Positions 47,259 to 57,632 of a stretch of DNA of 64,000 nucleotides are shown one piece after another; positions within the stretch are counted from its first letter, which is position 1, and the number at the start of each line of letters is the position of its first letter. The DNA is from Hydrogenophaga sp. NFH-34 (GTDB lineage Bacteria; Pseudomonadota; Gammaproteobacteria; Burkholderiales; Burkholderiaceae_C). Both the position numbers and the translations under genes were made by a program. The stretch covers positions 1 to 64,000 of the forward strand of contig NZ_JACBGE010000007.1 of NCBI RefSeq assembly GCF_021401345.1, given 5' to 3'. The notes beneath the pieces were generated by a model. It saw only the letters and a program-made list of their open reading frames with translations, was not told the DNA's origin and ran no database searches.

Positions 47259-49447
47259 CATAGCAGTCCGACGGCCGACGTGGCGGGCTGCCACGTGGGG
47301 GTATCCAGGTGGCGGGCCGCATCGGTCTGCAGCGCATCGAAATGGTGCTGGATGGCCGCCAGCAACGGCTGGTCGCTGGTCGGGTCCAGGCCGGCATACG
47401 CTTGGCCGTGGTAGTCGCCTTGCCAGGTGAGCACGTCGGCCAGCGACTGGCGGCGGGCAAACAGCGCCCGGATCGTGGCGCATTCGGCGTCGTCGCTGGC
47501 ACCGGGATGGTGCAGCGCGTACCAGACCGCCAGGGCAGCCCCCAGGGCCAGGCCCGGGGCCTCGATGCCCTGGGCCTGGGCCATCGCCAGGCTGCCGAGC
47601 ACGCGTTCATCGCGCTGCAGTTTGCGCAGCGGGTCGCGGCCCACTCGTTCGCAGGGGTCCTTGAACGCCTGGGCGCAGCGCTGGCGGAAGGTGGCCACCA
47701 GGTCCGGCAGCCGGTCTTGCTGGTCGGGGTAGGCCGCAGCCAGCGCCGGTTGCAGCTCCTGCGTCAGCAACCGGTCCATCAGCGCCTGCACGCGGGCATC
47801 GCCCATGGCGTGCCCGATGGTCGGGTGGCCCAGCAGGGCCGCGTACCAGGCAATGACCGCATGGGTGCCGTTCCACAGGCGGTTCTTGAGGGTCTGGAGT
47901 TCGGCGATGTCGGCCACCGTGTCGATCTGGCGCAGGTGCTCCAGCAGGTCGCTGCCCTGCTGGGCGTACAGCGCCATGTCGGTTTCGCTGTTGAACAGGA
48001 TCAGGTGCAGCGCACCCAGCGCGCTGGCGGGCTCGCCCGCTTCGCGCAGGTTGCTGACGATGGGTGCCATGGTGTCGGCGTGTTCGGCGCTGAATGCGCC
48101 GAACAGGGCCTCGGTGTTCATCGGGTTCTCGCGCACCTGCGCCACGTTCTGCGCGTACAGGTCGTGTTTGATGCGCAACTGCCGCAGCAGGGCCTCTTCG
48201 GTGAGCTTGGCCACGATGCGCGTGACCACGGTTTCGGTGAACTCGGTGCGATCGAGAATCTGGCGCGCCTCGCGCGGCGGGACCAGGGCTTGCAGGGCGC
48301 GGGCCACCTGGTCGCGCACGAACTGCGCTCCGCCGACCTTGTTGAGCACGACCAGCACCGTCAGGGCTTGCCCGCGGGTGCGGTAGCGCTCCACCAGACC
48401 GGCCGCCACCGCGTCGGCCTGGCTGGCGATGGCCTGCTCGGGCAGGCACAGGGCCACGATCTCGCAGTCGCGGTACATCTCGGCGATGGCCTCGGTGTCG
48501 GCCGCGTCGATCATGCGCATGCGCTCGATGGTCTGGTCGAAGGCCAGGCTGCCGTAGCGCACGCTGTACTTGCCGAAGGCGTTGACCGCCTCGCGCAGCA
48601 GGGCATTGCCGGTGGACGCGATGATCTCGCCCGGGCGCGTGTAGCCGTCCCAGTGCGAAAACACCTGCGCCAGGTAGCCGCCGCCCATGGCACCGAAACC
48701 GTGGATGCCGGCCTTGAGCAGGTTGACCGCCTGCGGGAACGGTTCGGTCACCGCCGGCATGCGCAGCTTGGGTGTGATCGCGGCCAGATCCCGCAGGAAG
48801 CCGCGCAGGTTCGGGTAGCGCGCAAAGGCGCGTTCGGCCACCTCGGGACGGGGCGGTTTGATGTCTTCGACCAGGATCACCACGCCGCCGGCGTCGGCGG
48901 CCGAGCGCACGCCGTTTTCCGAGTCCTCGAACATGAAGCAGCGTGCCGGCTCGCTGTTGAGCGCGGCGGCGGCTTTCAGGAAGATTTCCGGGTGGGGTTT
49001 GCCCCGCATGACCTCGTCGCCGCAGACCAGCAGGTCGAAATACTTGAACACGTTGGCGTTGATCAGGTATTCCTCGGCGATGGCGCGGCGGCTGGAAGTG
49101 GCCACCGCCATCTTCAGGCCCGAGCGGCGCAGGCGTTCAAGCACCGGCAGCAGGCCGGGTTTGATGGGCACGCCGTGGGTGCGCACGTGCGCCAGCTCCA
49201 GCTCGTCGGCGCGGCGACGGATCTCGGCGTAGGGGAAATCCGCTCCGTAGTGCTGTTGGGCAAGTTCTTCAGCCTTGACGGCGCTCAGTCCCAGCGAACC
49301 GATGAGCACCTCTTGGGTGAAGGGCTTGCCGAACAGTTCTTCGGCCGCCTGGGAGAGGGTCTGGAACCGCAGGCGTTCGGTGTCGAACATGGTTCCATCC
49401 ATATCAAAAAGCGCACTTTCGACCTCGTTTCCTTTGAACTGGATCAT
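47258..49447 (-). CDS. mtlD: fused HAD phosphatase / mannitol-1-phosphate dehydrogenase
   Basis: This 729-residue fusion has an N-terminal HAD phosphatase (about 1-225; nucleophile Asp15 in FDMDGT, GKPHPEIFLKAA, FEDSENGVRSA). It is followed by a polyol dehydrogenase of the mannitol-1-phosphate type (about 240-729; GIHGFGAMGGGYLAQV, NRLWNGTHAVIAWYAALLG). Such bifunctional MtlD enzymes are known from Acinetobacter, where fructose-6-phosphate is reduced and then dephosphorylated to give mannitol as an osmoprotectant. The same role is likely here. Start ATG 49447 is supported by AAGGAG about ten bases upstream. No mannitol transport gene is near. Confidence 0.88.
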   Translation of the reverse strand: MIQFKGNEVESALFDMDGTMFDTERLRFQTLSQAAEELFGKPFTQEVLIGSLGLSAVKAEELAQQHYGADFPYAEIRRRADELELAHVRTHGVPIKPGLLPVLERLRRSGLKMAVATSSRRAIAEEYLINANVFKYFDLLVCGDEVMRGKPHPEIFLKAAAALNSEPARCFMFEDSENGVRSAADAGGVVILVEDIKPPRPEVAERAFARYPNLRGFLRDLAAITPKLRMPAVTEPFPQAVNLLKAGIHGFGAMGGGYLAQVFSHWDGYTRPGEIIASTGNALLREAVNAFGKYSVRYGSLAFDQTIERMRMIDAADTEAIAEMYRDCEIVALCLPEQAIASQADAVAAGLVERYRTRGQALTVLVVLNKVGGAQFVRDQVARALQALVPPREARQILDRTEFTETVVTRIVAKLTEEALLRQLRIKHDLYAQNVAQVRENPMNTEALFGAFSAEHADTMAPIVSNLREAGEPASALGALHLILFNSETDMALYAQQGSDLLEHLRQIDTVADIAELQTLKNRLWNGTHAVIAWYAALLGHPTIGHAMGDARVQALMDRLLTQELQPALAAAYPDQQDRLPDLVATFRQRCAQAFKDPCERVGRDPLRKLQRDERVLGSLAMAQAQGIEAPGLALGAALAVWYALHHPGASDDAECATIRALFARRQSLADVLTWQGDYHGQAYAGLDPTSDQPLLAAIQHHFDALQTDAARHLDTPTWQPATSAVGLL

Positions 49448-49573
49448 CCTTGGGGGGCTCCTTTCCTTATGTTGCAGTGCAAAAAGGCCATTTTGGCCCA
49501 GGATGACAGCAGATACCGTGCCAGGTGGCGAATGCACCGGGGGAACGGACAGGAATGGAACGCCCAGGCCGGC

Positions 49574-49599
49574 GCCCCCGCCAGGGCCCCGGCGGGGGC
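49574..49599 (-). other. strong GC hairpin downstream of fghA
   Basis: GCCCCCGCC and GGCGGGGGC form a perfect 9-bp stem with an eight-base loop, 23 bases after the fghA stop on the minus strand. There is no T-run, so it may be an RNA-end or Rho-assisted structure, not a simple terminator. Confidence 0.4.
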
Positions 49600-49622
49600 A
49601 GAAAGGCCCGCGGGTGTGCGCG

Positions 49623-50483
49623 TCAGAGCGCCTGTGCGTGGTGGCGCAGGTGGTCTTCGATGAAGCTGCTGATGAAGTAGTAGCCGTGGTCGTAGCCGGC
49701 GTGCCGGCGCAGCGTCAGGGGCTGGCCCACCTGGGCGCAGGCGGCTTCGAAGGCTTCGGGGTAGAGCTGCTCGGCCAGGAATTTGTCGGCCAGGCCCTGG
49801 TCGATCAGGATGCCCGCAGGGAAGGGCGCGGCCGTCTGCGCGGCCATGAGCGCGCTGGCGTCGTGGGCGGCCCAGGTGCTTTGATCCTGGCCCAGGTAGC
49901 CCAGAAAGGCCTTGTGGCCCCAGGGGCAGCGGGTGGGCGCGCAGATGGGGGCGAAGGCCGAGACGCTGCGGAACAGGCCCGGATGGCGCAGCGCCAGCGT
50001 GAGCGCGCCGTGCCCGCCCATGGAGTGGCCGGTGATGCCCAGGCGTTGGGCGTCCAGCCCGAATTCGGCGGCAACGCCGGGGATCAGCTCCTGGATCAGG
50101 TAGCTCTCCATGCGCCAGTGGCCGGCCCAGGGGTGTTCGGTGGCGTCGAGGTAGAAGCCGGCGCCGACGCCGAAATCCCAGTGGTGGTCTTCGCCGTCGA
50201 GCCCGGTGCTGCGCGGGCTGGTGTCGGGGAACAGCAGCGCCAGGCCGAGCTCGGCCGCCACGCGCTGGGCACCGGCCTTCATGGTGGCGGTTTCTTCGGT
50301 GCAGGTCAGCCCGGCCAGGTAGGTCAGCAGCGGCACCTGCTGGCCTGCCAGCGCCTGCGGCGGCAGGTACAGCGCGAAGCGCATCGGCAGGCCGATCTCG
50401 TCGACGGAGAAATGCTTGTAGAAGCGCTGCACGCCGCCGAAGCAGCCGTGTTCACTCAGAAGTTCCAGTCGTTCCAGTGCCAT
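49623..50483 (-). CDS. fghA: S-formylglutathione hydrolase
   Basis: This 286-residue esterase-D-type enzyme splits S-formylglutathione to formate and glutathione, completing the frmA reaction. The nucleophile elbow is GITGHSMGGHGAL, and YLAGLTCTEET is the family's oxyanion/Cys region. A late His is in GYDHGYYFI. It is 4.1 kb from frmA and on the other strand, separated by the chemoreceptor and mtlD genes. Confidence 0.92.
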   Translation of the reverse strand: MALERLELLSEHGCFGGVQRFYKHFSVDEIGLPMRFALYLPPQALAGQQVPLLTYLAGLTCTEETATMKAGAQRVAAELGLALLFPDTSPRSTGLDGEDHHWDFGVGAGFYLDATEHPWAGHWRMESYLIQELIPGVAAEFGLDAQRLGITGHSMGGHGALTLALRHPGLFRSVSAFAPICAPTRCPWGHKAFLGYLGQDQSTWAAHDASALMAAQTAAPFPAGILIDQGLADKFLAEQLYPEAFEAACAQVGQPLTLRRHAGYDHGYYFISSFIEDHLRHHAQAL

Positions 50484-50619
50484 GGGAGGGGTCTGATGAG
50501 GGGGCTGCGCGGCAGGCCCCGGGGTGAAAAGGGATGGCCGCATGGTAGCGGCGGCCGGGGTGCGGCGCGGCCGGCGGTGGCCATAATCCTGCCAGCCCTT
50601 CCGTCTTTGCCGTTCCTGA

Positions 50620-52275
<1,656 letters not shown>

Positions 52276-52282
52276 TGCGGTA

Positions 52283-53248
52283 TCAGCCGCCCGCCGCGCT
52301 TTCGTAGACCAGCACGGCGGCGGCCAGGTCTTCCAGCGCGTAACCGACCGACTTGAACACCGTGCGCTCGCTCGCCTGGCGGCGCCCGGTCGCCACGCCC
52401 TTGCTCAGCGTGGTCAGCGTGCCGCGCACCTCGTCGGCACGCAGCACGCCGTGCTGCAGGGGCGCGATCAGGTCACCGCTCTTTTTCAGCGCCTCGTCGG
52501 TGTCGACGAACACGCGCGCGCCGTCGAAGCAGGCGTCGTCGGCCTCGCGCATGGCCGGGGTGAAGCTGCCGATCAGGTCCAGGTGGCTGCCGGGGGCGAG
52601 CCAGGCGCCGCGCACCACCGGTTCGTTCGAGAGCGTGGCGCAACTGACGATGTCGGCTTCGCGGCAGGCCTCGGCCAGGTCCTGGCGGGCCTCGGCGGCC
52701 AGGCCTGCGGCCTGCCATTGCGCGGCCAGCGCCTGTGCCTGCTCGGGGCGGCGGGTCCAGACCGAGACCCGTTCGATGCCGCGCACCGCGCGCCAGGCGT
52801 CGGGCAGCAGGCTGGCCACCCGGCCGCCGCCCACCACCAGCAGGTGCCGGGCGTCGGCGCGGGCCAGGTAGGAGCCGGCCAGCGCCGAGGCGGCCGCCGT
52901 GCGCCGCGCGGTGATCTCGTCGCCGTCGATCTGCGCCAGCGGCACGCCCGTGCGGGCGTCGAACAGCAGGTAGCTCGCGTGCAGGCCCGGCAACTGCCGG
53001 GCCGCGTTGCCGGGCGCGATGTTGACGATCTTCACGCCGTAGTAACGGCCCGGCAGCCAGGCCGGCATGATCAGCGACGTCAGCCGGCGGTGCGCGGCTT
53101 CGGTGCCGGCTTCGGCCAGCGGGTTCACGATCTCGTGCACATGGCGTGGCGGCACCTCGCCGCCATTGGCGAAACGCTCGCGCAGGGCGTTGACGAGGCG
53201 GTCGAAAGGCAGGGCGGCGCGGGTGGCCGGGGCATCAAAAAACTGCAT
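52283..53248 (-). CDS. ornithine cyclodeaminase/mu-crystallin family protein
   Basis: This 321-residue NAD(P)-dependent enzyme has GVKIVNIAPGNA, ARRTAAASALAGSYLA, a Rossmann motif (LLVVGGGRVASLLPDA) and SCATLSNEPVVRGAWL. The family includes ornithine cyclodeaminase, alanine dehydrogenase and ketimine reductase. The second Gly of the usual GxGxxA motif is Arg here. The substrate is not clear. Confidence 0.83.
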   Translation of the reverse strand: MQFFDAPATRAALPFDRLVNALRERFANGGEVPPRHVHEIVNPLAEAGTEAAHRRLTSLIMPAWLPGRYYGVKIVNIAPGNAARQLPGLHASYLLFDARTGVPLAQIDGDEITARRTAAASALAGSYLARADARHLLVVGGGRVASLLPDAWRAVRGIERVSVWTRRPEQAQALAAQWQAAGLAAEARQDLAEACREADIVSCATLSNEPVVRGAWLAPGSHLDLIGSFTPAMREADDACFDGARVFVDTDEALKKSGDLIAPLQHGVLRADEVRGTLTTLSKGVATGRRQASERTVFKSVGYALEDLAAAVLVYESAAGG

Positions 53249-53392
53249 CCCCCGATGGTATCGGGGCGGCCGGCCTGTTCAGGCCGTGTTGGCAAAGACA
53301 CGGATTGGGGCCGGGCTGATGCACATCAAGTCTTCCCGGTTCACCGGGGCAGGCGATCCCTGTATTTCGGTTACAACCCCGGGACGATTTTT

Positions 53393-55546
53393 GTGGGTGC
53401 ACGGGTGAATGAGGTGAAAGTGGGGTGGCGCGCGCGCCTGGAGCGTGCGGCGCTGCGGCGGTCCATGGTCTGGGCGGTGTTGGGGTTCACCGTGGCGGCG
53501 GTGCTGCTGCTGTGGGGGCTGAATCTGCGACAGCAGGCGCAACTGCGGGCGCAACTGCTCGACGGCGCCAGTCAGCGCAGCCTCCAGCTGGCCGACGCCG
53601 TGGCCGGACAGACCGAGGCGATTCTGGCCATGCTCGACCTCACCCTGCTGTCCCTGCGCACCCAGTGGCAGAGCGACCCGGCCCACTTCGACGCGGTGGC
53701 GCGCCAGGCGCTGTCGGTGTTGCCCCCGGGCCTGGTGTCGCACCTGACCCGGGTCGATGCCGACGGTTCGGTCCGCTACAACACCCTGGGCCAGGAGTCG
53801 GGGACGTTCGTCGGTGATCGCCCGCACTTCCAGGCCTTGCGCGATGGCGGTGACCACCTGGTGGTCGGTGAGCCGGTGCTGGCGCGGCTGGGCCATCGGT
53901 GGGTGATCACCGTGGGGCGGCCGCTGTACCGCGACGGCCGCTTCGACGGTTCGCTGCACCTGCTGGTGCTCACCGATCACCTGTCGCACAAACTCGGCCG
54001 CGCGGCACTGGCCGGCAGCGATCTGGTCGGGCTGGTGCACGCGGACGGGCCGCTGATTGCCCGCACCCTGGCGCCCGAAGCGATCCAGGGGCGCCGTTTG
54101 CCGCCCGATCGGCCGTTCTTTGCGAACCCACAGGCCACGCAGGGCACGTTCCGGGCGCTGGACGTCGTGGACCAGGCGCCGCGCCTGTTTGGCTGGCACC
54201 GCCTTTCCGGAACCGGGGTGGTGGCGGTTGTGGGTCTTTCGGAAGCGACGGTACTGGCGCCGCTGGCGCCTGGGCGGCGGCAGTCGTTCTGGCTCACTGT
54301 GGCCCTGTCGCTGGCGCTGCTGGCAGGCGGAGGGGCCATCGCCTGGCTGCTGTGGCGCCTTGAGCGGGGCCAGGCCGCCATCCACCAGAGCCAGCAGCAA
54401 CTGCAGGCGGCCCAGCGCATGGCCCGCATCGGTTACTGGACCTTTGATCTGGCGTCGCAACGCCTGACCTGGTCGGAGGAGGTCTATCGCATCTTCGGGC
54501 GGACGGCAGCCAGTTTCGAGCCCCGCCTGGATGCCTGCATGGCCTGCCTGCATCCGGACGACCGCGACTGGCTGACGCAGGCGTGGCAACGTACGCAGCG
54601 CGAGCGTCTGCCGCTGGATGCGGTGCTGCGCATCGTGTCCGCCGATGGCGCTGTGCGGCACATCCGGTTCCAGTGCGCCACGGATGACCTGGGGGCAGGG
54701 CCGTTGCGGTACCGCGGTACCGTGCAGGACATCAGCGAGTTGCGCGAAGCGCAACTGGCCCTGCAACGCCTGAACACCGAGCTGGAGGCCCGTGTGCAGT
54801 CGCGCACGCAGGATCTGCAGGATCTCAACCGCGAACTCGAAGCTTTCACCTACAGCGTTTCGCACGACCTGCGCACGCCGCTGCGCAGCATCCACGGGTT
54901 TGCGTCCCTGTTGCAGGAGGGCGAGGCCGATCGACTCACGCCCGAGGGGCGCGACTTTCTGCGCCGCATCCAGGAGAGTGCGCGCCGCATGGGCCTGCTC
55001 ATCACCGATCTGCTGTCGATGGCCCAGCACAGCCGGGCCGTGCTGTGCCACGACCGGGTGGACCTCAGCGAACTGGCCCGTTTGATCGCGGCCGAGCTGG
55101 CGCGCACCGATCCCGGCCGCGAGGTGCATTGGGTGATCGAAGCGGGCATGGTGGTCAGTGCCGATCCGGTGCTCATGCGTGCGGTGTTGCAGAACCTGCT
55201 GGGCAACGCCTGGAAATACACCGGTCTGCGACCGCAGGCCCGCATCGAATTCTTCCGCGGCGCTGAGGTCGGTGGGCAACGGTGCTTCTGCGTGCGCGAC
55301 AACGGCGCCGGTTTTGACATGGCCTATGTGGACCAGCTCTTTCAACCCTTCAAGCGGTTGCATGCGCACCACGAGTTTGAAGGCACAGGCGTGGGGCTGG
55401 CCACGGTGCAGCGCGTGATTCAGCGTCACGGGGGCCGAGTCCGGGGCGAGGGGCAGGTCGGTGTCGGCGCGCAGTTCTGCTTCAGCCTGCCGCACGCACA
55501 GACGGTGTCCGTGGCGCCCAACGCCGGACAGCCGCTCGGGTATTGA
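53393..55546 (+). CDS. orphan sensor histidine kinase with PAS domain
   Basis: This roughly 717-residue kinase has TM1 (about 20-40), a periplasmic dCache-like sensor (about 41-290), TM2 (about 300-322) and a PAS_3-type domain (about 345-450, ARIGYWTFDL). A coiled linker leads to HisKA with phospho-His491 in SVSHDLRTPLRS, and HATPase_c follows (NLLGNAWKYTG, CVRDNGAGFDM, FEGTGVGLATVQ). Start is uncertain. GTG 53393 has GGGA eight bases upstream, but GTG 53405 is also possible, and residues further upstream are antisense of the cyclodeaminase gene. No response regulator is adjacent. Confidence 0.85.
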   Translation: MGARVNEVKVGWRARLERAALRRSMVWAVLGFTVAAVLLLWGLNLRQQAQLRAQLLDGASQRSLQLADAVAGQTEAILAMLDLTLLSLRTQWQSDPAHFDAVARQALSVLPPGLVSHLTRVDADGSVRYNTLGQESGTFVGDRPHFQALRDGGDHLVVGEPVLARLGHRWVITVGRPLYRDGRFDGSLHLLVLTDHLSHKLGRAALAGSDLVGLVHADGPLIARTLAPEAIQGRRLPPDRPFFANPQATQGTFRALDVVDQAPRLFGWHRLSGTGVVAVVGLSEATVLAPLAPGRRQSFWLTVALSLALLAGGGAIAWLLWRLERGQAAIHQSQQQLQAAQRMARIGYWTFDLASQRLTWSEEVYRIFGRTAASFEPRLDACMACLHPDDRDWLTQAWQRTQRERLPLDAVLRIVSADGAVRHIRFQCATDDLGAGPLRYRGTVQDISELREAQLALQRLNTELEARVQSRTQDLQDLNRELEAFTYSVSHDLRTPLRSIHGFASLLQEGEADRLTPEGRDFLRRIQESARRMGLLITDLLSMAQHSRAVLCHDRVDLSELARLIAAELARTDPGREVHWVIEAGMVVSADPVLMRAVLQNLLGNAWKYTGLRPQARIEFFRGAEVGGQRCFCVRDNGAGFDMAYVDQLFQPFKRLHAHHEFEGTGVGLATVQRVIQRHGGRVRGEGQVGVGAQFCFSLPHAQTVSVAPNAGQPLGY

Positions 55547-55712
55547 GGGCCGGGGCAATCGGGGTGGGCGATTTTCGGGACAATCGGTCGGTGACACCGA
55601 TCTGGTGTGCCGTGCGTGCGGGGGCCAGCGCCTGCCGGGCGTGGTGTTGTCTGCCGGTGCGGGCCTGCATGCAGGGCGCTGCCGTTTCGCTCCCGCGGAG
55701 GAGCCCCGATCC

Positions 55713-56405
55713 ATGACCCTTGAATTGCTGGGTGCCTTCGGCAAGAGTTTCCTGTTTGTGTTCGCCGCTTTGCTGCCGATCCTGAACCCGGCCGCAACGG
55801 CCCCGATCTTCCTCGGGTTGACTGAGGGGGCTTCGGGCCGCACACGCGCGCTGCTGGCCCGCCGCATTGCCCGCAACCTGGTGAGCCTGCTGCTCGGCTC
55901 CATGCTGGTGGGCAGCTACGTGCTCGACTTCTTCGGCATCGCCCTGCCCATCGTGCGGGTCGGCGGGGGGCTCATCGTGGCGGCCATGGCGTGGCGGTTG
56001 CTCAACACCACCCACGCCACGCAGGACAGCCGCACCGAACTGGCCGAGGCGTTCACGCCCGAACAGGCCCGCCGCCAGGCGTTCTACCCGCTGACCTTCC
56101 CGGTCAGCTGCGGTCCGGGTTCCATCGCGGCGGCCATCACCGTGGGCGTGTCGCTGCACGACCCCCGCCTCACGCTGTCGCTCGCCCGCATGGGCGGCGG
56201 CGCATTGGCCCTGGTGGCCATCGGCGCGCTGGTGTACCTGGCGTTCCGCTACGCGGAGCGCCTGCTGCGCCCGCTGGGCGAGGCCGGCACCGTGATCTTC
56301 CTGCGCCTGACGGCCTTCATCCTGCTGTGCCTGGGCGTGCAGATCGTCTGGGACGGCGTCAGCGAACTGGCCCTGGGCCTGATGGCGCAGGCCCGGGCGG
56401 GCTGA
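55713..56405 (+). CDS. MarC family membrane protein
   Basis: This 230-residue protein has six membrane segments and MarC features (LLPILNPAATAPIFLGLTEG, FPVSCGPGSIAAAITVG). The family's role is unclear. Early links to multiple antibiotic resistance were not upheld. GAGGAG precedes the ATG. It lies 166 bases after the kinase gene. Confidence 0.87.
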   Translation: MTLELLGAFGKSFLFVFAALLPILNPAATAPIFLGLTEGASGRTRALLARRIARNLVSLLLGSMLVGSYVLDFFGIALPIVRVGGGLIVAAMAWRLLNTTHATQDSRTELAEAFTPEQARRQAFYPLTFPVSCGPGSIAAAITVGVSLHDPRLTLSLARMGGGALALVAIGALVYLAFRYAERLLRPLGEAGTVIFLRLTAFILLCLGVQIVWDGVSELALGLMAQARAG

Positions 56406-56410
56406 GGCGC

Positions 56411-57517
56411 TCAGGCGCTGCCGAAGGCGTCGTCGAGCGACAGGCTGCTGCGCTGGCCGACGTCGCGGCGGTGCGCGTGCAGCCAGCGGTCGGCGGCTTC
56501 CAGGCCGCGGTCGAACAGGCCCGAGAGAAACGGCCACTGGGTCTGGGTCTTGCTGCTCGCGCCCAGGGCGGCCAGCGCCTCGCCGCCTTCGATGCGGTGG
56601 ATGCGCAGCCGGTCCAGCCGCTGGAACAGCGGGTTGCGGTAGGTGTGGCCGGGGCCGTTCTCGCTGGCCAGCATCTGCTTGAGCAGCACGATGAAGCGCA
56701 TTTCCTTGAGCAGCGAGGCGTTGAAGGTCACTTCGTTGATGCGGTCGAGGATGTCGTCGACCTTCACCGGCAGCTCCTGGCGCAGGCTGGGGTTGATCTG
56801 CACCAGCAGCAGGTCTTCCGCCGGGCTTTCGCGGATCAGCGGCAGCAGTGAGGGGTTGCCCGCGTAGCCCCCGTCCCAGTAGGCCTCGCCGTCGATTTCC
56901 ACCGCCTGGAACAGCAGCGGCAGGCAGGCCGAGGCCAGCACCGCGTCGACGCTCAGCTCGTGCTGGTCGAACACGCGCAGCGCGCCGGTGCGCACCTGGG
57001 TGGCGGCGATGAACAGCCGGGTCTTGTCGCAGGCGCGCACCTGCTCGAAATTCACCGTGTCCTGCAGCACATCGCGCAGCGGGTTCAGGTTCAGCGGGTT
57101 GAGCTGGTAGGGCGAAAACTGGCTGCCGACCAGGGTGGCGGCCTGGCGGACCGGTTCGGACCAGGCCGCGATCCAGGGGTTGTCGGGCCCCATCAGGGCC
57201 GCCAGCGGGCCCATTTCGATGGCGTGGAAGGGCGAGGTCTGGGCGATGCGGCGCCAGAAGTGGCCCAGGGCTTCGCGCGCGGCTTCCCGGCCGCCTTTCA
57301 TCAGGCCGTCGGCCATGACCACCGCGTTCATGGCGCCCGCGCTGGTGCCGCTGATGCTGGCGATCTCCAGCGTGTCGTCCTGCAACAGCCGGTCGAGCAC
57401 GCCCCAGGTGAAGGCGCCGTGCGAGCCGCCGCCCTGCAAGGCCAGATCGATGAGCTGGCGGGCCGGCCGGGCAGACCGGCCGGCGGTGTGTGACGCAGAG
57501 GAGGCGGTGGAAGTCAT
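56411..57517 (-). CDS. patatin-like phospholipase
   Basis: This 368-residue acyl hydrolase has the oxyanion motif LQGGGSHGAF, nucleophile Ser59 in SGTSAGAM, and Asp in WDGGYAG (about 208), a complete Ser-Asp dyad. No signal peptide is seen. Neighbouring residues such as FNASLLKEMRFI are typical of the bacterial family. It ends five bases from the convergent MarC stop. Confidence 0.87.
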   Translation of the reverse strand: MTSTASSASHTAGRSARPARQLIDLALQGGGSHGAFTWGVLDRLLQDDTLEIASISGTSAGAMNAVVMADGLMKGGREAAREALGHFWRRIAQTSPFHAIEMGPLAALMGPDNPWIAAWSEPVRQAATLVGSQFSPYQLNPLNLNPLRDVLQDTVNFEQVRACDKTRLFIAATQVRTGALRVFDQHELSVDAVLASACLPLLFQAVEIDGEAYWDGGYAGNPSLLPLIRESPAEDLLLVQINPSLRQELPVKVDDILDRINEVTFNASLLKEMRFIVLLKQMLASENGPGHTYRNPLFQRLDRLRIHRIEGGEALAALGASSKTQTQWPFLSGLFDRGLEAADRWLHAHRRDVGQRSSLSLDDAFGSA

Positions 57518-57632
57518 GGCGAAATTGTGCACTGCAACATGAATCCCGGGCGGCGCGCGGGTCTTGGCCAGAGTGTCTGGGACAATGCAGGCCTTTCGCC
57601 GTCCCCTGCCGCCTTGGCGGCCTTTTTTCCGC

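Noticed and set aside
52451-53392. N-terminal extension of the histidine kinase frame
   Set aside because: It is antisense to the cyclodeaminase gene and has shadow-type composition. The real protein starts at a GTG near 53393 or 53405.
53279-55903. 874-codon minus-strand open frame opposite the histidine kinase
   Set aside because: The plus strand encodes a clear multi-domain kinase. The minus frame shows no motif.
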